A stretch of 42,587 nucleotides of DNA from Deltaproteobacteria bacterium Ga0077539 (GTDB lineage Bacteria > Myxococcota_A > Polyangia > Polyangiales > Ga0077539): NCBI GenBank assembly GCA_001465015.1, contig LNEO01000076.1:1-42587 (forward strand). Direction: 5' to 3'. Below the pieces are notes generated by a model. That model was given only the letters and a program-made list of their open reading frames with translations, was not told the DNA's origin and did not search any database. Below, one piece after another: positions 1-7,768 of this stretch. Positions within the stretch are counted from its first letter, which is position 1, and every line of letters begins with the position of its first letter. A program made the position numbers and the translations under genes.

Positions 1-476
1 TGTCGACCGATCGCGCCAACTCCGTGATGGAAGCGCTCGTGCGCCTGGGAATCGCGCGAGATCGCCTCGCTGCAGGCGGCTTCGGCGAGTACTGCCCCAA
101 GGATCGCAGGCACAACGCCGCCGCGTGGGAGCAGAACCGTCGCGTGGTGTTCCGCATCATGCGAACCAACGAAGGCCGCACCCGCGCGGTCTCCGGCTGC
201 TCCCGTGCGCAGGCGCGAATTCCTGCGGACCAGTATCTCCCCACGCGACTCGGCCCGCCGGGCACCGCGGAGATCCGTCGTCGCTCGGTGATTCGCGGCG
301 GTGGCGCAGCGCTCGAAGGGCAGGGCACCAACCCGCCCGCAACGCCTCCGACCACGCCCCCAACTACGCCCCCAACCACGCCTCCGGCGACGCCCCCGAC
401 GACCCCGCCAGCGAACGGCGCGAGGCCGACGGGCGCTCGCTCGTCGAGCTCTTCGTCGACGCGCGCCAGGGTGTGA
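1..476 (+). CDS. OmpA-family protein, C-terminal part (runs off the left edge)
   Basis: The reading frame is open from base 3 to the stop at 474-476 and gives 157 residues of a longer protein. The first 50 residues look like the end of an OmpA/MotB peptidoglycan-binding domain: a TDRAN-V-EAL-LG segment, then GGFGEY and NRRVVFRIM, the usual closing strand. Known members bind diaminopimelate-containing peptidoglycan from the periplasm and tie the outer membrane to the wall. After the domain comes a tail with about six TTPP/ATPP repeats and a Ser/Arg-rich end, which is unusual for this family and could be a flexible spacer. The next gene is a second OmpA protein in the same direction, so the two are a tandem pair. 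The N-terminal part lies outside the window. Confidence 0.85.
   Translation, partial: STDRANSVMEALVRLGIARDRLAAGGFGEYCPKDRRHNAAAWEQNRRVVFRIMRTNEGRTRAVSGCSRAQARIPADQYLPTRLGPPGTAEIRRRSVIRGGGAALEGQGTNPPATPPTTPPTTPPTTPPATPPTTPPANGARPTGARSSSSSSTRARV
333..410 (+). repeat. 12-nt tandem repeats encoding TTPP/ATPP units
   Basis: About six in-frame 12-base units with consensus ACN-ACG-CCN-CCN encode Thr/Ala-Thr-Pro-Pro repeats in the tail of the partial OmpA protein. Third positions vary while the amino acids hold, so selection on the protein is likely. Repeat number could vary between strains. Confidence 0.75.
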
Positions 477-529
477 AAGCTCGGAGAACTGCGCTTCGCC
501 GGGGGGGTGTGGTAGAGTGCGATGACCGT

Positions 530-546
530 GGGCGCTCGTGGCGCCC
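530..546 (+). other. Short perfect hairpin in the leader of the OmpA-TSP3 gene
   Basis: GGGCGC (530-535) and GCGCCC (541-546) form a perfect 6-bp stem with a 5-base loop, ending 15 bases before the chosen ATG at 562. There is no T-run, so it is not a standard terminator. A TAGAGT hexamer at 513-518 could be a -10 element just upstream, though no good -35 is visible. An effect on translation is speculation. Confidence 0.25.
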
Positions 547-561
547 GCGCCGGACCACCGC

Positions 562-2661
562 ATGAAAATCCGACGAACCTCGGGCCCGAGCGGCCTGTCT
601 GTGCAACTGACGCTGGCCGCATCGCTCGTCGCAGCGGCCGCAACCACAGTCGCGCCGCGTGAAGCCCACGCGCAAATGACCATGCCCGACGCCATCACCG
701 ATGGCGCTGGCTACAACCTTCGACTCTTTCGTCCGGCGCTCGACTCGAAGGGCCAGTTCTCCGTCAACGGAACGGACATCCTCGGTCACCTCGACTTCGC
801 CATCGGCCTCGTCGTCGACTACAGCCGCGCGCAGGCGCGCATTGGCTCGATGCGAGACGCGATGGGCAACGTCACCGGCTCGGGCATCAACCTCGTCGAG
901 AACAACTTTTCAGGCACGCTCCTCGCGGATTTCGGCCTCTTCAACTGGATCGTCCTCGGGATCCAGATGCCGTTTCACCTCGTCGATGGCCCCGGTCGTC
1001 AGGACGTCAACGGCACCGACGGCTACATGCCTGCTCCGATGCGCATGAGCTATCAGGGCGTGGGCGACTTCGCGTTTCACGTGAAGGCCCGCTTTCTTCG
1101 CTCCGAGCTCACGCGCGTCGGTCTCGGCGCCGCGCTGCAAGTGACGATTCCGACGATGACCGGAGCCCGCAACTGGGCCGGTGATCCGGGCGTGACGCTG
1201 TGGCCTCAGCTCTTCTTCGAAGTGCGTCCGGTGCAGTGGTTTCGCTGGGATCTCAACGTCGGCTATCGACACATCTTCATGGGCACCGTTGGCTACGCGT
1301 CCACGACGCGGCCCAACAACATGATCGGCTCGCTCGTTCCGGCGATGGCGTCGAACAACGAAGCGCGCTTCGGCTCTCCCATCACCTTTGGTACCGCCTT
1401 CGGCTTTCGCCCCATTCAGGCCCTCGAATTCGTGATCGAGAGCTACGGCGAGCACTACACCAGCGCCCTCGGCAACCTCAACGCACTGCCCTGGGAAGCC
1501 GTTGGCGGAATCAAGGTCTTCGTTCAGCGCAACTCGTACCTCTTGCTCGGCGGCGGGACGCGAATCCCCCTCGGCAACGCCAACGCCGCCGCCCTCGGAC
1601 GCGCGTTCATCGGCATCATCTTCGAGCCCTCGATCGGCGACTCCGACGGCGACGGCTATCGCGACGACGTCGATCGTTGCCCCTCGCAGCCCGAGGACTT
1701 CGACTACTTCCAAGACCAGGACGGCTGCCCCGAGCCCGACAACGACCGCGACGGAATCCTCGACGTCAACGATCAGTGTCCGCTCGTCCCCGAGGACCGC
1801 GACGGTGACCACGACGACGACGGCTGCCCCGAAGGCGACCGCGGCGATCGTGACGGAGACGGGATCCTCGACTCCGCGGATCAGTGCCCCGACGACCCCG
1901 AAGACCGCGACCAATTTCAGGACACCGACGGCTGCCCCGACCCCGACAACGACAACGACGGGATCCTCGACACCCGGGACATGTGCGTCAACGACCCCGA
2001 GGATCGCGACAACTTCGAAGACGAAAACGGCTGCCCCGACCCCGACAACGATCGCGATCGCATCCCCGACACCCAGGATCAGTGCCGCAACGAACCCGAG
2101 ACCTACAACGGCGAGCGCGACGACGACGGGTGCCCCGATCAGGGTCAGGTCGTCGTCGAAGAGGGACAGATCCGCATCCTTCAAGCCATCAACTTCGAGA
2201 CCAATTCGGCGCGCATTCGCCCGGATTCGATCCCGATCGTCGAGGCCGTCGCGCGCACGCTCATCGGCAACCCGCAGATTCGAACGGTGCAAGTGCAAGG
2301 GCACGCTGACGAGCGCGGCGACGACAACAACAACCTGCGGCTCACGCAGGACCGCGCCCGCTCCGTCGTCGAGGCGCTCGTCGAGCGCGGCGTCGACCGC
2401 AGCCGACTGCACTCTGCGGGCTACGGTGAGCGCTGCCGCTTCGGCTATCCCCAGGCGCCCGGACAGCCCCCGCACAACTCCGCGTGCCAGGGCGGCGGCG
2501 GGCCACGTTGGTGCCACTCGGACCGCGCCTGGCGCCTCGATCGCCGCGTCGTGTTCTTGATCCTCGCCACCGCCGACGGTCCGCTTCGCGTCCGCGTCGC
2601 GTGCCCCGAGGCCGAGGACCTGATCCCCGAACAAGATCGCCAATTCCATCAAGCAGATTGA
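562..2661 (+). CDS. OmpA-family outer-membrane protein with thrombospondin type-3 repeats
   Basis: This 699-aa protein starts at ATG 562, which gives a signal peptide (MKIRR..., Ala-rich core, cleavage near AHAQ). An in-frame GTG at 538 would add eight residues ahead of it. Residues about 40-355 have alternating polar and hydrophobic strands, as expected of an outer-membrane beta-barrel. Residues about 360-528 hold repeated DxDxDGxxDxxDxCP units of the TSP3 type, which bind calcium in known members. Residues about 540-690 are an OmpA peptidoglycan-binding domain (INFETNSARI, GHADERG, the NLRLTQDRA segment). The domain carries a Cys-containing insertion of about 30 residues before its last strand (RFGYPQAPG to PRWCHSDRAW). 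The predicted role is a barrel anchored to peptidoglycan through a rigid calcium-binding stalk. Confidence 0.9.
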   Translation: MKIRRTSGPSGLSVQLTLAASLVAAAATTVAPREAHAQMTMPDAITDGAGYNLRLFRPALDSKGQFSVNGTDILGHLDFAIGLVVDYSRAQARIGSMRDAMGNVTGSGINLVENNFSGTLLADFGLFNWIVLGIQMPFHLVDGPGRQDVNGTDGYMPAPMRMSYQGVGDFAFHVKARFLRSELTRVGLGAALQVTIPTMTGARNWAGDPGVTLWPQLFFEVRPVQWFRWDLNVGYRHIFMGTVGYASTTRPNNMIGSLVPAMASNNEARFGSPITFGTAFGFRPIQALEFVIESYGEHYTSALGNLNALPWEAVGGIKVFVQRNSYLLLGGGTRIPLGNANAAALGRAFIGIIFEPSIGDSDGDGYRDDVDRCPSQPEDFDYFQDQDGCPEPDNDRDGILDVNDQCPLVPEDRDGDHDDDGCPEGDRGDRDGDGILDSADQCPDDPEDRDQFQDTDGCPDPDNDNDGILDTRDMCVNDPEDRDNFEDENGCPDPDNDRDRIPDTQDQCRNEPETYNGERDDDGCPDQGQVVVEEGQIRILQAINFETNSARIRPDSIPIVEAVARTLIGNPQIRTVQVQGHADERGDDNNNLRLTQDRARSVVEALVERGVDRSRLHSAGYGERCRFGYPQAPGQPPHNSACQGGGGPRWCHSDRAWRLDRRVVFLILATADGPLRVRVACPEAEDLIPEQDRQFHQAD
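1639..2145 (+). repeat. Imperfect repeats coding for TSP3 Asp-rich units
   Basis: Several diverged copies of a unit coding for D-x-D-x-D-G-I-L-D-x-x-D-x-C-P followed by P-E-D-R-D and D-G-C-P-D-P-D-N-D. The Asp-rich composition also removes stop codons from the complementary strand, which explains the very long antisense open frame here. Confidence 0.8.
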
Positions 2662-2700
2662 GCCCGTGCGCGGGGATGCTCTTGTATCCTTCGCGTCACC

Positions 2701-3258
2701 ATGACGACCCCGTTCGAAGACGTCACGCGGAGGATGCTGTCGAACCTCCGCCAGGATTTGCGCGATTTCTTGCACGTCGTTTGTGACGACCAGGACCTCG
2801 ACGAACCGCTTCGCGAAGAGGCGATCGGCGCTGTGTTCTACGGGCTGACGCCCGGTGACGTCATTCCCGACAGCAGCAACCCGCCCCTCGGCTACGTGGA
2901 CGACGCGCTAGCGCTGCGCATCGTCCTCGCCGAGATCGAGGCCAAGGCGCCCGCCGCCTTCGAGCGCTACCGCGACCGCCTCCCGGAGATGTGCGACACG
3001 CTTCCAGAGGACCTCGCGTCGGCGCGGGTGTTTCTCGGCGATGTCTACGAGGCGTTCGTCGAGCGCGTTCGTCAGGCGAAAGAGCTCGCATACAAGGGCA
3101 AGACCGTCCGCGACGCCTTCGAGGACCCTGGCTTTCTCGACGAAGAGATCACCGTGCTGTCCGTGAAGCTCGCGTTCAAAGACGAGGCCGTCGCCGCAGC
3201 TTCGCGCAAGGTCTCGACCTTGTTGCCTCAGTTTCGGCAGAAGCTCACGAAGCGCTGA
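2701..3258 (+). CDS. DUF1232 (YkvA-like) protein
   Basis: This 185-aa protein starts at ATG 2701, 39 bases after the OmpA stop, with no convincing ribosome-binding site. Residues about 45-75 carry the DUF1232 signature: hydrophobic stretch, L-T-P-x-D-V-I-P-D, then L-G-Y-V-D-D-A-L-A-L. The family is common in bacteria but has no established biochemical function. The flanks are helical and charged. Its last 14 bases overlap the end of the convergent membrane-protein gene, so transcription of the two may interfere. Confidence 0.8.
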   Translation: MTTPFEDVTRRMLSNLRQDLRDFLHVVCDDQDLDEPLREEAIGAVFYGLTPGDVIPDSSNPPLGYVDDALALRIVLAEIEAKAPAAFERYRDRLPEMCDTLPEDLASARVFLGDVYEAFVERVRQAKELAYKGKTVRDAFEDPGFLDEEITVLSVKLAFKDEAVAAASRKVSTLLPQFRQKLTKR

Positions 3259-4924
3259 GCGTCACCGGACGCTCTTCGTCCGCGCGTTCTTGCCGCGCGC
3301 CGCGCTCGTCTTTGCGCTTCGCGATGCCCTCGCGAACGATGGCCGCGAGCGACTCGCGCGCGACTGCGCGCTCGGCGCCGGACCACTCGACGACCCACGC
3401 GAGCCGCTCTCCGTCCGTCGACAGAGCGATCCGACCCGCGCGCGTCGCCGCGAGACGCAAGAGCTTCTCCATCGCGCTGCCGCGACGGGCGCGAACCGTC
3501 AGAACTGGGCTCGGCTCCCACCGCAGCAGCGAAGGCGTCCAGCGAACGGCCCACTCGATCGCCTCGAGCCCCTTGTGCGCTCGATAGCCAGAGCGGGGCG
3601 CGAGCTTGAGCCGCGCCGCGCCGACCCCGTCACCCTGGCCCCGAACCCGCCAGAGCGCTCGCGCAGCGCCCGTCGCTTGCTTGAGCGCGAGGCTGCGCTC
3701 GACCGAGCGCAGCACAGAGAGCTCGCCGCTCGCTCGGCGGTCGCGCGTCGCCAGGATCCACGCGACGAGCGCTGTGGCTGACGCGACGCCCGCGAGCGCC
3801 AGCGGCGCGCTGCGCGCGAAGTAGCCCGCCCACCCGACGATCGCCGCCGCGCCCAACGCGACCCACCAATTCAAGATCGATCGCGCGCCGCTCTTCGCTC
3901 GCTCGAGGTCCTTCACGCGGTCTTCCTCGCATCGCGCGGCGCGGTCGGTCGATGGTCGACCGAGCGGATCGAGCGTCGGCACGATCGACACGAGCGCCGT
4001 CAGCGCGAGCAGCGCGCCGGCGGTGAGCGCCCCGCGCGTCGCATCGAGGGTGAGCGCCATCGACGCGCCGCCCATCCCAGCCAGCGCGACCGGAACGAGT
4101 CGAAGCCGCTCGGGCCACGGCGCCAGGCGTCCTCGCTCGGGAGCGGTCTTGCGGATCTTGTTCGCGAGCGCTCCAAACGCGAGCGCGAGCAGCGCCACGG
4201 CGACCGGCTGAGCCCATCGATCGCGCTGCGCTTGCTGGACCGCCGCGCGCGTCGGGGCGACCGGCGCCTCGAGCCACGGAAAGAGCGCGCGATCACAGGC
4301 GATCCTGCCGGTCCATCGAACGCCCGCCGGCAAGTGCCTTCGCACCGCGCGGACGACGTCGCGCCCCACTTCGCTCGACACCGTCGTCTCGACGCCCGGC
4401 GTTTCGTCAGCGATCCAGCGGGCGCGTTGAATACTGGTGGGCGTCGCGACCCGCAGCTCCGCCGCCTCGAGGCCGCGCTCCCACGGGACCGTGGCGACCT
4501 CGACGATCGCGTCTTCTCCGCTTCGGCGCACGGCGCCCTGCGCGCGCAGGCTCGTCGTGTACCGAACCACCACGTCGACCGTGCCGCGACGCAGTCCGGA
4601 CTGCTCGCCGAGCTCGAGCTCGAGGCGCCCGGCGCTCGGCGTTCGGGTCGCGACAGAGACCGGAGCTCCCTGCGCATCGGTAGCAGTGGCCTCGACGAGC
4701 GTCGCGTCCGCGGGCAGCTCCGTGAGCTCGAAAGCCCTGAATCGCCCCGCCAGGACCCGCCATCGAACGCGCGTCGTCACCGTCGCACCTCCGTCGCGGT
4801 CGACGACGACCTCCGTGACCAGGCCGGCCGGGCGCGCGTCGGTCCAGGCACCGGCCGTGTGAGTGACGGTGCAAAGGGAGACAGCGAGTGCAAACCAGGC
4901 AGCGCGCACGGCCCTTTGGCCCAT
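3245..4924 (-). CDS. DUF2207-like membrane protein with exported N-terminal domain
   Basis: This 559-aa protein starts at ATG 4924, which opens a signal peptide (MGQRAVRAAWFALAVSLCTV). Residues about 25-260 are a beta-rich exported domain. They are followed by membrane segments near residues 275-295, 315-360 and 410-460, and a cytoplasmic-looking tail ending in a charged stretch (IAKRKDERGARQERADEERP). This order resembles DUF2207-type predicted membrane proteins, but the match is by architecture only. A longer open frame runs upstream to 5440; its composition there is that of a shadow of the opposite gene. It is divergent from the 5013 gene over an 88-bp spacer. Confidence 0.7.
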   Translation of the reverse strand: MGQRAVRAAWFALAVSLCTVTHTAGAWTDARPAGLVTEVVVDRDGGATVTTRVRWRVLAGRFRAFELTELPADATLVEATATDAQGAPVSVATRTPSAGRLELELGEQSGLRRGTVDVVVRYTTSLRAQGAVRRSGEDAIVEVATVPWERGLEAAELRVATPTSIQRARWIADETPGVETTVSSEVGRDVVRAVRRHLPAGVRWTGRIACDRALFPWLEAPVAPTRAAVQQAQRDRWAQPVAVALLALAFGALANKIRKTAPERGRLAPWPERLRLVPVALAGMGGASMALTLDATRGALTAGALLALTALVSIVPTLDPLGRPSTDRAARCEEDRVKDLERAKSGARSILNWWVALGAAAIVGWAGYFARSAPLALAGVASATALVAWILATRDRRASGELSVLRSVERSLALKQATGAARALWRVRGQGDGVGAARLKLAPRSGYRAHKGLEAIEWAVRWTPSLLRWEPSPVLTVRARRGSAMEKLLRLAATRAGRIALSTDGERLAWVVEWSGAERAVARESLAAIVREGIAKRKDERGARQERADEERPVTLSAS

Positions 4925-4994
4925 ACAGCGCGGCGACTTGAGAGCGCGAGTTTTCGGCGAAGAGCGGGACGCGCCTCCGCGGACCGCGACGAGA

Positions 4995-5005
4995 TACAGT
5001 ATATG
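4995..5005. promoter_or_regulatory. Overlapping divergent -10 elements
   Basis: On the minus strand, 5003-4998 reads TATACT (five of six to TATAAT), suitable for the membrane-protein gene starting at 4924. On the plus strand, TACAGT (4995-5000) or TATATG (5000-5005) could serve the gene whose GTG is at 5013. If so, the plus transcript would be leaderless or nearly so. No clear -35 is visible on either side. The AT-rich patch stands out sharply from its GC-rich surroundings. Confidence 0.4.
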
Positions 5006-5012
5006 CAATCGC

Positions 5013-5618
5013 GTGCCGACCGACTCCGAAGCGCCCCTCTGGACCCGCTCGCTCGCGTACAGCGCCGCGGTCGTCGGCGTGGCGCCACACGATCTCTCTC
5101 CGTGGTTGACGCCCTCGCTCGCCGCCGCGCTCGCCGCGCTCCCGAGCGGCGACCCGAGGCAGCGCGCGCGCGCGCTCGCAGAGCTCCGCCACAAGTGGCT
5201 TCGATCAGAAGGCGCCCCGTCCTGGCCGAACGACGAGGCGCTCTCGACCGTGGGCGCGAAGGTGGCCGCGTCGATCGTCGCGTCTTCTCCACCGTCGATT
5301 CGTCCGCAAATCGCGCGGGCCTTCGACGGCGCGACCCTCCGCGCGGCCGCGCAGTTCGCGCGCGACGCTGTGTCCTGCGACCCGTTCGCGCTGGTGCGCG
5401 TCCTCGACGCTGTGGCGCGGGTCACCGGCGCGCCGCCCACGTCCTACGCCCTCGGCGCGATCTCGTGCGCCGCGCTCGTGGACGACACCGACGCTCCGCG
5501 CTTCGCGCTCGACGCGCTTCGTTCGCTTCGGGCGCGGACCATCGACGCGCGGGCGGCTCTGCTTCCGTTCATGGCGCTCGCAAAGGGCGCGCAGAGCGCG
5601 CGAAACGGAGCGCCATGA
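5013..5618 (+). CDS. Unknown 201-aa protein, first gene of a FliH/SctL operon
   Basis: I do not recognise this protein. The GTG at 5013 is chosen because upstream sequence looks non-coding and a possible -10 lies directly before it. The product is mostly helical and Ala/Arg-rich, with no signal peptide or membrane segment. Its stop overlaps the FliH/SctL start by ATGA, so the two are translationally coupled. In type III secretion operons the gene before sctL is often sctK, an adaptor of the sorting platform. The position and size suggest such an adaptor, but I see no diagnostic SctK motif, so this is a hypothesis only. Confidence 0.7.
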   Translation: MPTDSEAPLWTRSLAYSAAVVGVAPHDLSPWLTPSLAAALAALPSGDPRQRARALAELRHKWLRSEGAPSWPNDEALSTVGAKVAASIVASSPPSIRPQIARAFDGATLRAAAQFARDAVSCDPFALVRVLDAVARVTGAPPTSYALGAISCAALVDDTDAPRFALDALRSLRARTIDARAALLPFMALAKGAQSARNGAP

Positions 5619-6205
5619 GGTCCATTCGAGACCCCGCGGGCATCCGCGTCGAGCCGCTGTCCGTGGGCGATGCCCGCGAGAGCGCCGCGGCGATCATCGC
5701 CGAGGCCGAAGCGCGCGCCGCGCGGATCGTGGCTGACGCAGAGCGCGCCATCGAGCATGCCCGTGAGCGCGCCGCGCGCGACGCATCTCGAGAGGCGCGC
5801 GAGTCGGTCGTCGCGACGTGGGCGTCTCGCGTACTCGCCGCGCAGCCCTCGCTCTCTGCGAGCGAGCGAGAGCTCGCGACGATGGCCATGGAGATCGCGC
5901 GAGCGGTGCTCGACCGAGAGGCCAGCGTTTCTCCCGCGCTGCTCGAAGCCAGCGCGCGCCGCGCCCTCGCGCGCGTTCGTCGTGCGCGCACCGTCGTGCT
6001 CCGCGTGCACCCTGACGATCGCGACGCGGCGCTCGAGCGCGTGCGCGAGTGGATGGCGCCTGGCGCAGAGCCGTCGGTGCTCGAGGTGCACGCAGACGAG
6101 GCCGTCGAGCGCGGCGGCGTTCTGGTCGAGTGCGAGCTCGGCAACATCGACGCGCGCTTGTCGTCGCAGCTCGAAGCGATCGCGCGGGCGCTGGAGAGCC
6201 CGTGA
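5615..6205 (+). CDS. FliH/SctL-type stator protein of a secretion ATPase
   Basis: This 196-aa protein has a long charged Ala/Glu/Arg coiled coil (residues about 20-70) of the kind found in FliH and V-ATPase subunit E relatives. Its C-terminal domain ends in the family signature: V-L-R-V-H-P-D-D, then V-E-R-G-G-V-L-V-E-C-E-L-G-N-I-D-A-R-L-S-S and Q-L-E-A-I. Known homologues bind and restrain the FliI/SctN ATPase at the base of flagella or type III secretion systems. No ATPase, ring or export-gate gene lies in this window. It overlaps its upstream neighbour by 4 bp and its downstream neighbour by 4 bp. Confidence 0.8.
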   Translation: MRSIRDPAGIRVEPLSVGDARESAAAIIAEAEARAARIVADAERAIEHARERAARDASREARESVVATWASRVLAAQPSLSASERELATMAMEIARAVLDREASVSPALLEASARRALARVRRARTVVLRVHPDDRDAALERVREWMAPGAEPSVLEVHADEAVERGGVLVECELGNIDARLSSQLEAIARALESP

Positions 6206-7257
6206 ACGAACGGGATCCTCGCGCACCCGCGCCGCTTCCCGCGGTCGAGCCCGACGACGACGACGCTGCTGAGCAGCACGACTCGTCGTGGAGAGGTCCG
6301 CTCCTCGCGTTCATGGCAACCGTGCTGAGCACGTTCTTCGTGGGGGCCGTGGCCTACGTCGAGGCGCCGTTTCCCTCGGCGCGGTTCGCTGCGGCGTGGC
6401 GCGCACATGAATTCGTTTCGACGCTGAAAATACTGCTCGAGTTCGTCGGTCGCGGGTGGACGTACGCGGTCCCGTTGCTGTCGATCCTGCTCGTCCACGA
6501 GTTCGGTCACTATCTCGCGGCGCGCTACCACGGGGTGCCGGCGTCGCTCCCGATGTTCATCCCGTTTCCCCTGCCGCCGCTCGGAACGCTCGGCGCCGTC
6601 ATCCGCCTTCCCGCGCGCATTCGCGGTCGAGACGCGCTGCTCGACGTGGGCGCGTCCGGCCCGCTCGCTGGGTTGTGCCTCGCGATCCCAGTGACTTTCG
6701 TGGGCCTTCGCCTCTCGCAGGTGCGACCGGTGCTCACGCAGGGCGAATGGGTCGAAGAGGGAACCTCCCTCATCTACGCGCTGCTCAAGCTCGCGGCCAA
6801 GGGACCGCTCCCTAGCGGACACGAGATCGTCCTGCACCCCACGGCGATGGCCGGTTGGGTCGCGATGCTCATCACGATGCTCAACCTCCTTCCGTATGGC
6901 CAACTCGACGGCGGGCACGTCTCCTACGCGCTATTTCGCAGCAAGAGCCGCTCGGTCGCTCGCTCGGTGCTGCTCGTCCTGCCCACGCTCGGCGCGCTCG
7001 TCGGGCTCTATTACGGCCGCGCCCTCGCGCGTGTGGGAAAGAACCCCTGGATCCTCGGCGGCGGCTACACCCAGGGCCTCAACTGGTTCGTCTTCGCGCT
7101 GATGATCTGGGCGCTGCACCGGGGCGAGGGCGGGGCGCACCCGCCGACGGACCCAGGTCCCCTCTCGCCTCGTCGCAAGCTCGTCGCGACCATCACGCTG
7201 CTCTTGGCTGTCGGGCTCTTCATGCCCGTCCCGCTGCGATCGGTCAGCGCGCCGTAG
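6202..7257 (+). CDS. Site-2 protease family (M50) membrane metallopeptidase
   Basis: This 351-aa protein starts at GTG 6202, overlapping the stop of the FliH/SctL gene (GTGA). The zinc-binding motif HEFGH is at residues 99-103 inside a membrane helix. The second metal-ligand motif N-L-L-P-Y-G-Q-L-D-G-G-H comes later in the chain. About six or seven hydrophobic segments are visible, with an acidic D/E-rich N-terminus facing the cytosol. Family members cut transmembrane segments, commonly of anti-sigma factors. There is no PDZ domain and no anti-sigma gene beside it, so its substrate is unknown. It converges on the fur-like gene with a 14-bp overlap. Confidence 0.9.
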   Translation: MNERDPRAPAPLPAVEPDDDDAAEQHDSSWRGPLLAFMATVLSTFFVGAVAYVEAPFPSARFAAAWRAHEFVSTLKILLEFVGRGWTYAVPLLSILLVHEFGHYLAARYHGVPASLPMFIPFPLPPLGTLGAVIRLPARIRGRDALLDVGASGPLAGLCLAIPVTFVGLRLSQVRPVLTQGEWVEEGTSLIYALLKLAAKGPLPSGHEIVLHPTAMAGWVAMLITMLNLLPYGQLDGGHVSYALFRSKSRSVARSVLLVLPTLGALVGLYYGRALARVGKNPWILGGGYTQGLNWFVFALMIWALHRGEGGAHPPTDPGPLSPRRKLVATITLLLAVGLFMPVPLRSVSAP

Positions 7258-7711
7258 CGCCGGGCTTCGCGCCGCGCTTCTTCAGGCACTTGGCGCAGAG
7301 CCCGTACAGCTCGTGGCGGTGGTAGTGCAGCTCGAAGCCAAACTTCAGCGCGACCTTCTCTTGCGCTCGCTCGACGGCGTCGTCGTCGAACTCGATGATG
7401 CACTTGCACTCGACGCAGATGAGATGGTCGTGGTGGCTGTCGTCGACGAGCTCGTAGAGCGACGCGCCGCCCTCGAAGCGTCGCTCTACGATGATGTCGC
7501 ACTCTTGAAGGATGCGCAGCGTTCGGTAGACCGTCGCGGCGCCGACGCGCTCGTCGCGCTCGCGCACCGCGCGCAAGAGCTGATCCGCGGTGACGTGCGG
7601 CCCCAGCGTCGTAAGCGCCTCCAAGATGAGGTCGCGTCGCGTCGAGCTCTTCAGGCCGTTGCGCTGGACGTGCTCCCGCAGGCGCTTCTTGAGCTCATCG
7701 AGCAGAATCAT
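7244..7711 (-). CDS. Fur-family metal-responsive repressor
   Basis: This 155-aa protein is the usual length for Fur. ATG 7711 (MILLDELKKR) is preferred over an in-frame start 13 codons upstream. An N-terminal winged helix includes T-V-Y-R-T-L-R-I-L (residues about 60-68). Metal-site residues are H93, H94 and H96, with C99xxC102 and C139xxC142 forming a likely structural zinc site. It could respond to iron, zinc, manganese or peroxide; the sequence alone does not decide between Fur, Zur and PerR. It lies downstream of the 7769-8758 gene in the same direction with a 57-bp gap. Confidence 0.9.
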   Translation of the reverse strand: MILLDELKKRLREHVQRNGLKSSTRRDLILEALTTLGPHVTADQLLRAVRERDERVGAATVYRTLRILQECDIIVERRFEGGASLYELVDDSHHDHLICVECKCIIEFDDDAVERAQEKVALKFGFELHYHRHELYGLCAKCLKKRGAKPGATAR

Positions 7712-7768
7712 CGGACTGCCGAGCCTGCCGCCAACGGGCGCGAACGGCAACTACCCCGTGGTCCCGCG

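Noticed and set aside
333..410. CRISPR-like or satellite array
   Set aside because: Units are 12 bases, contiguous without spacers, and in frame as TTPP codons.
910..2775. 621-codon open frame on the minus strand opposite the OmpA-TSP3 gene
   Set aside because: It exists because Asp/Gly/Pro-rich codons leave no stops on the complement. Its Val/Ala/Asp repeats mirror the TSP3 repeats, and the plus-strand protein has clear domains and a signal peptide.
5013..6205. A full type III secretion or flagellar locus
   Set aside because: Only a FliH/SctL-type protein is recognisable. No ATPase, rings, export gate or needle genes occur in the window.
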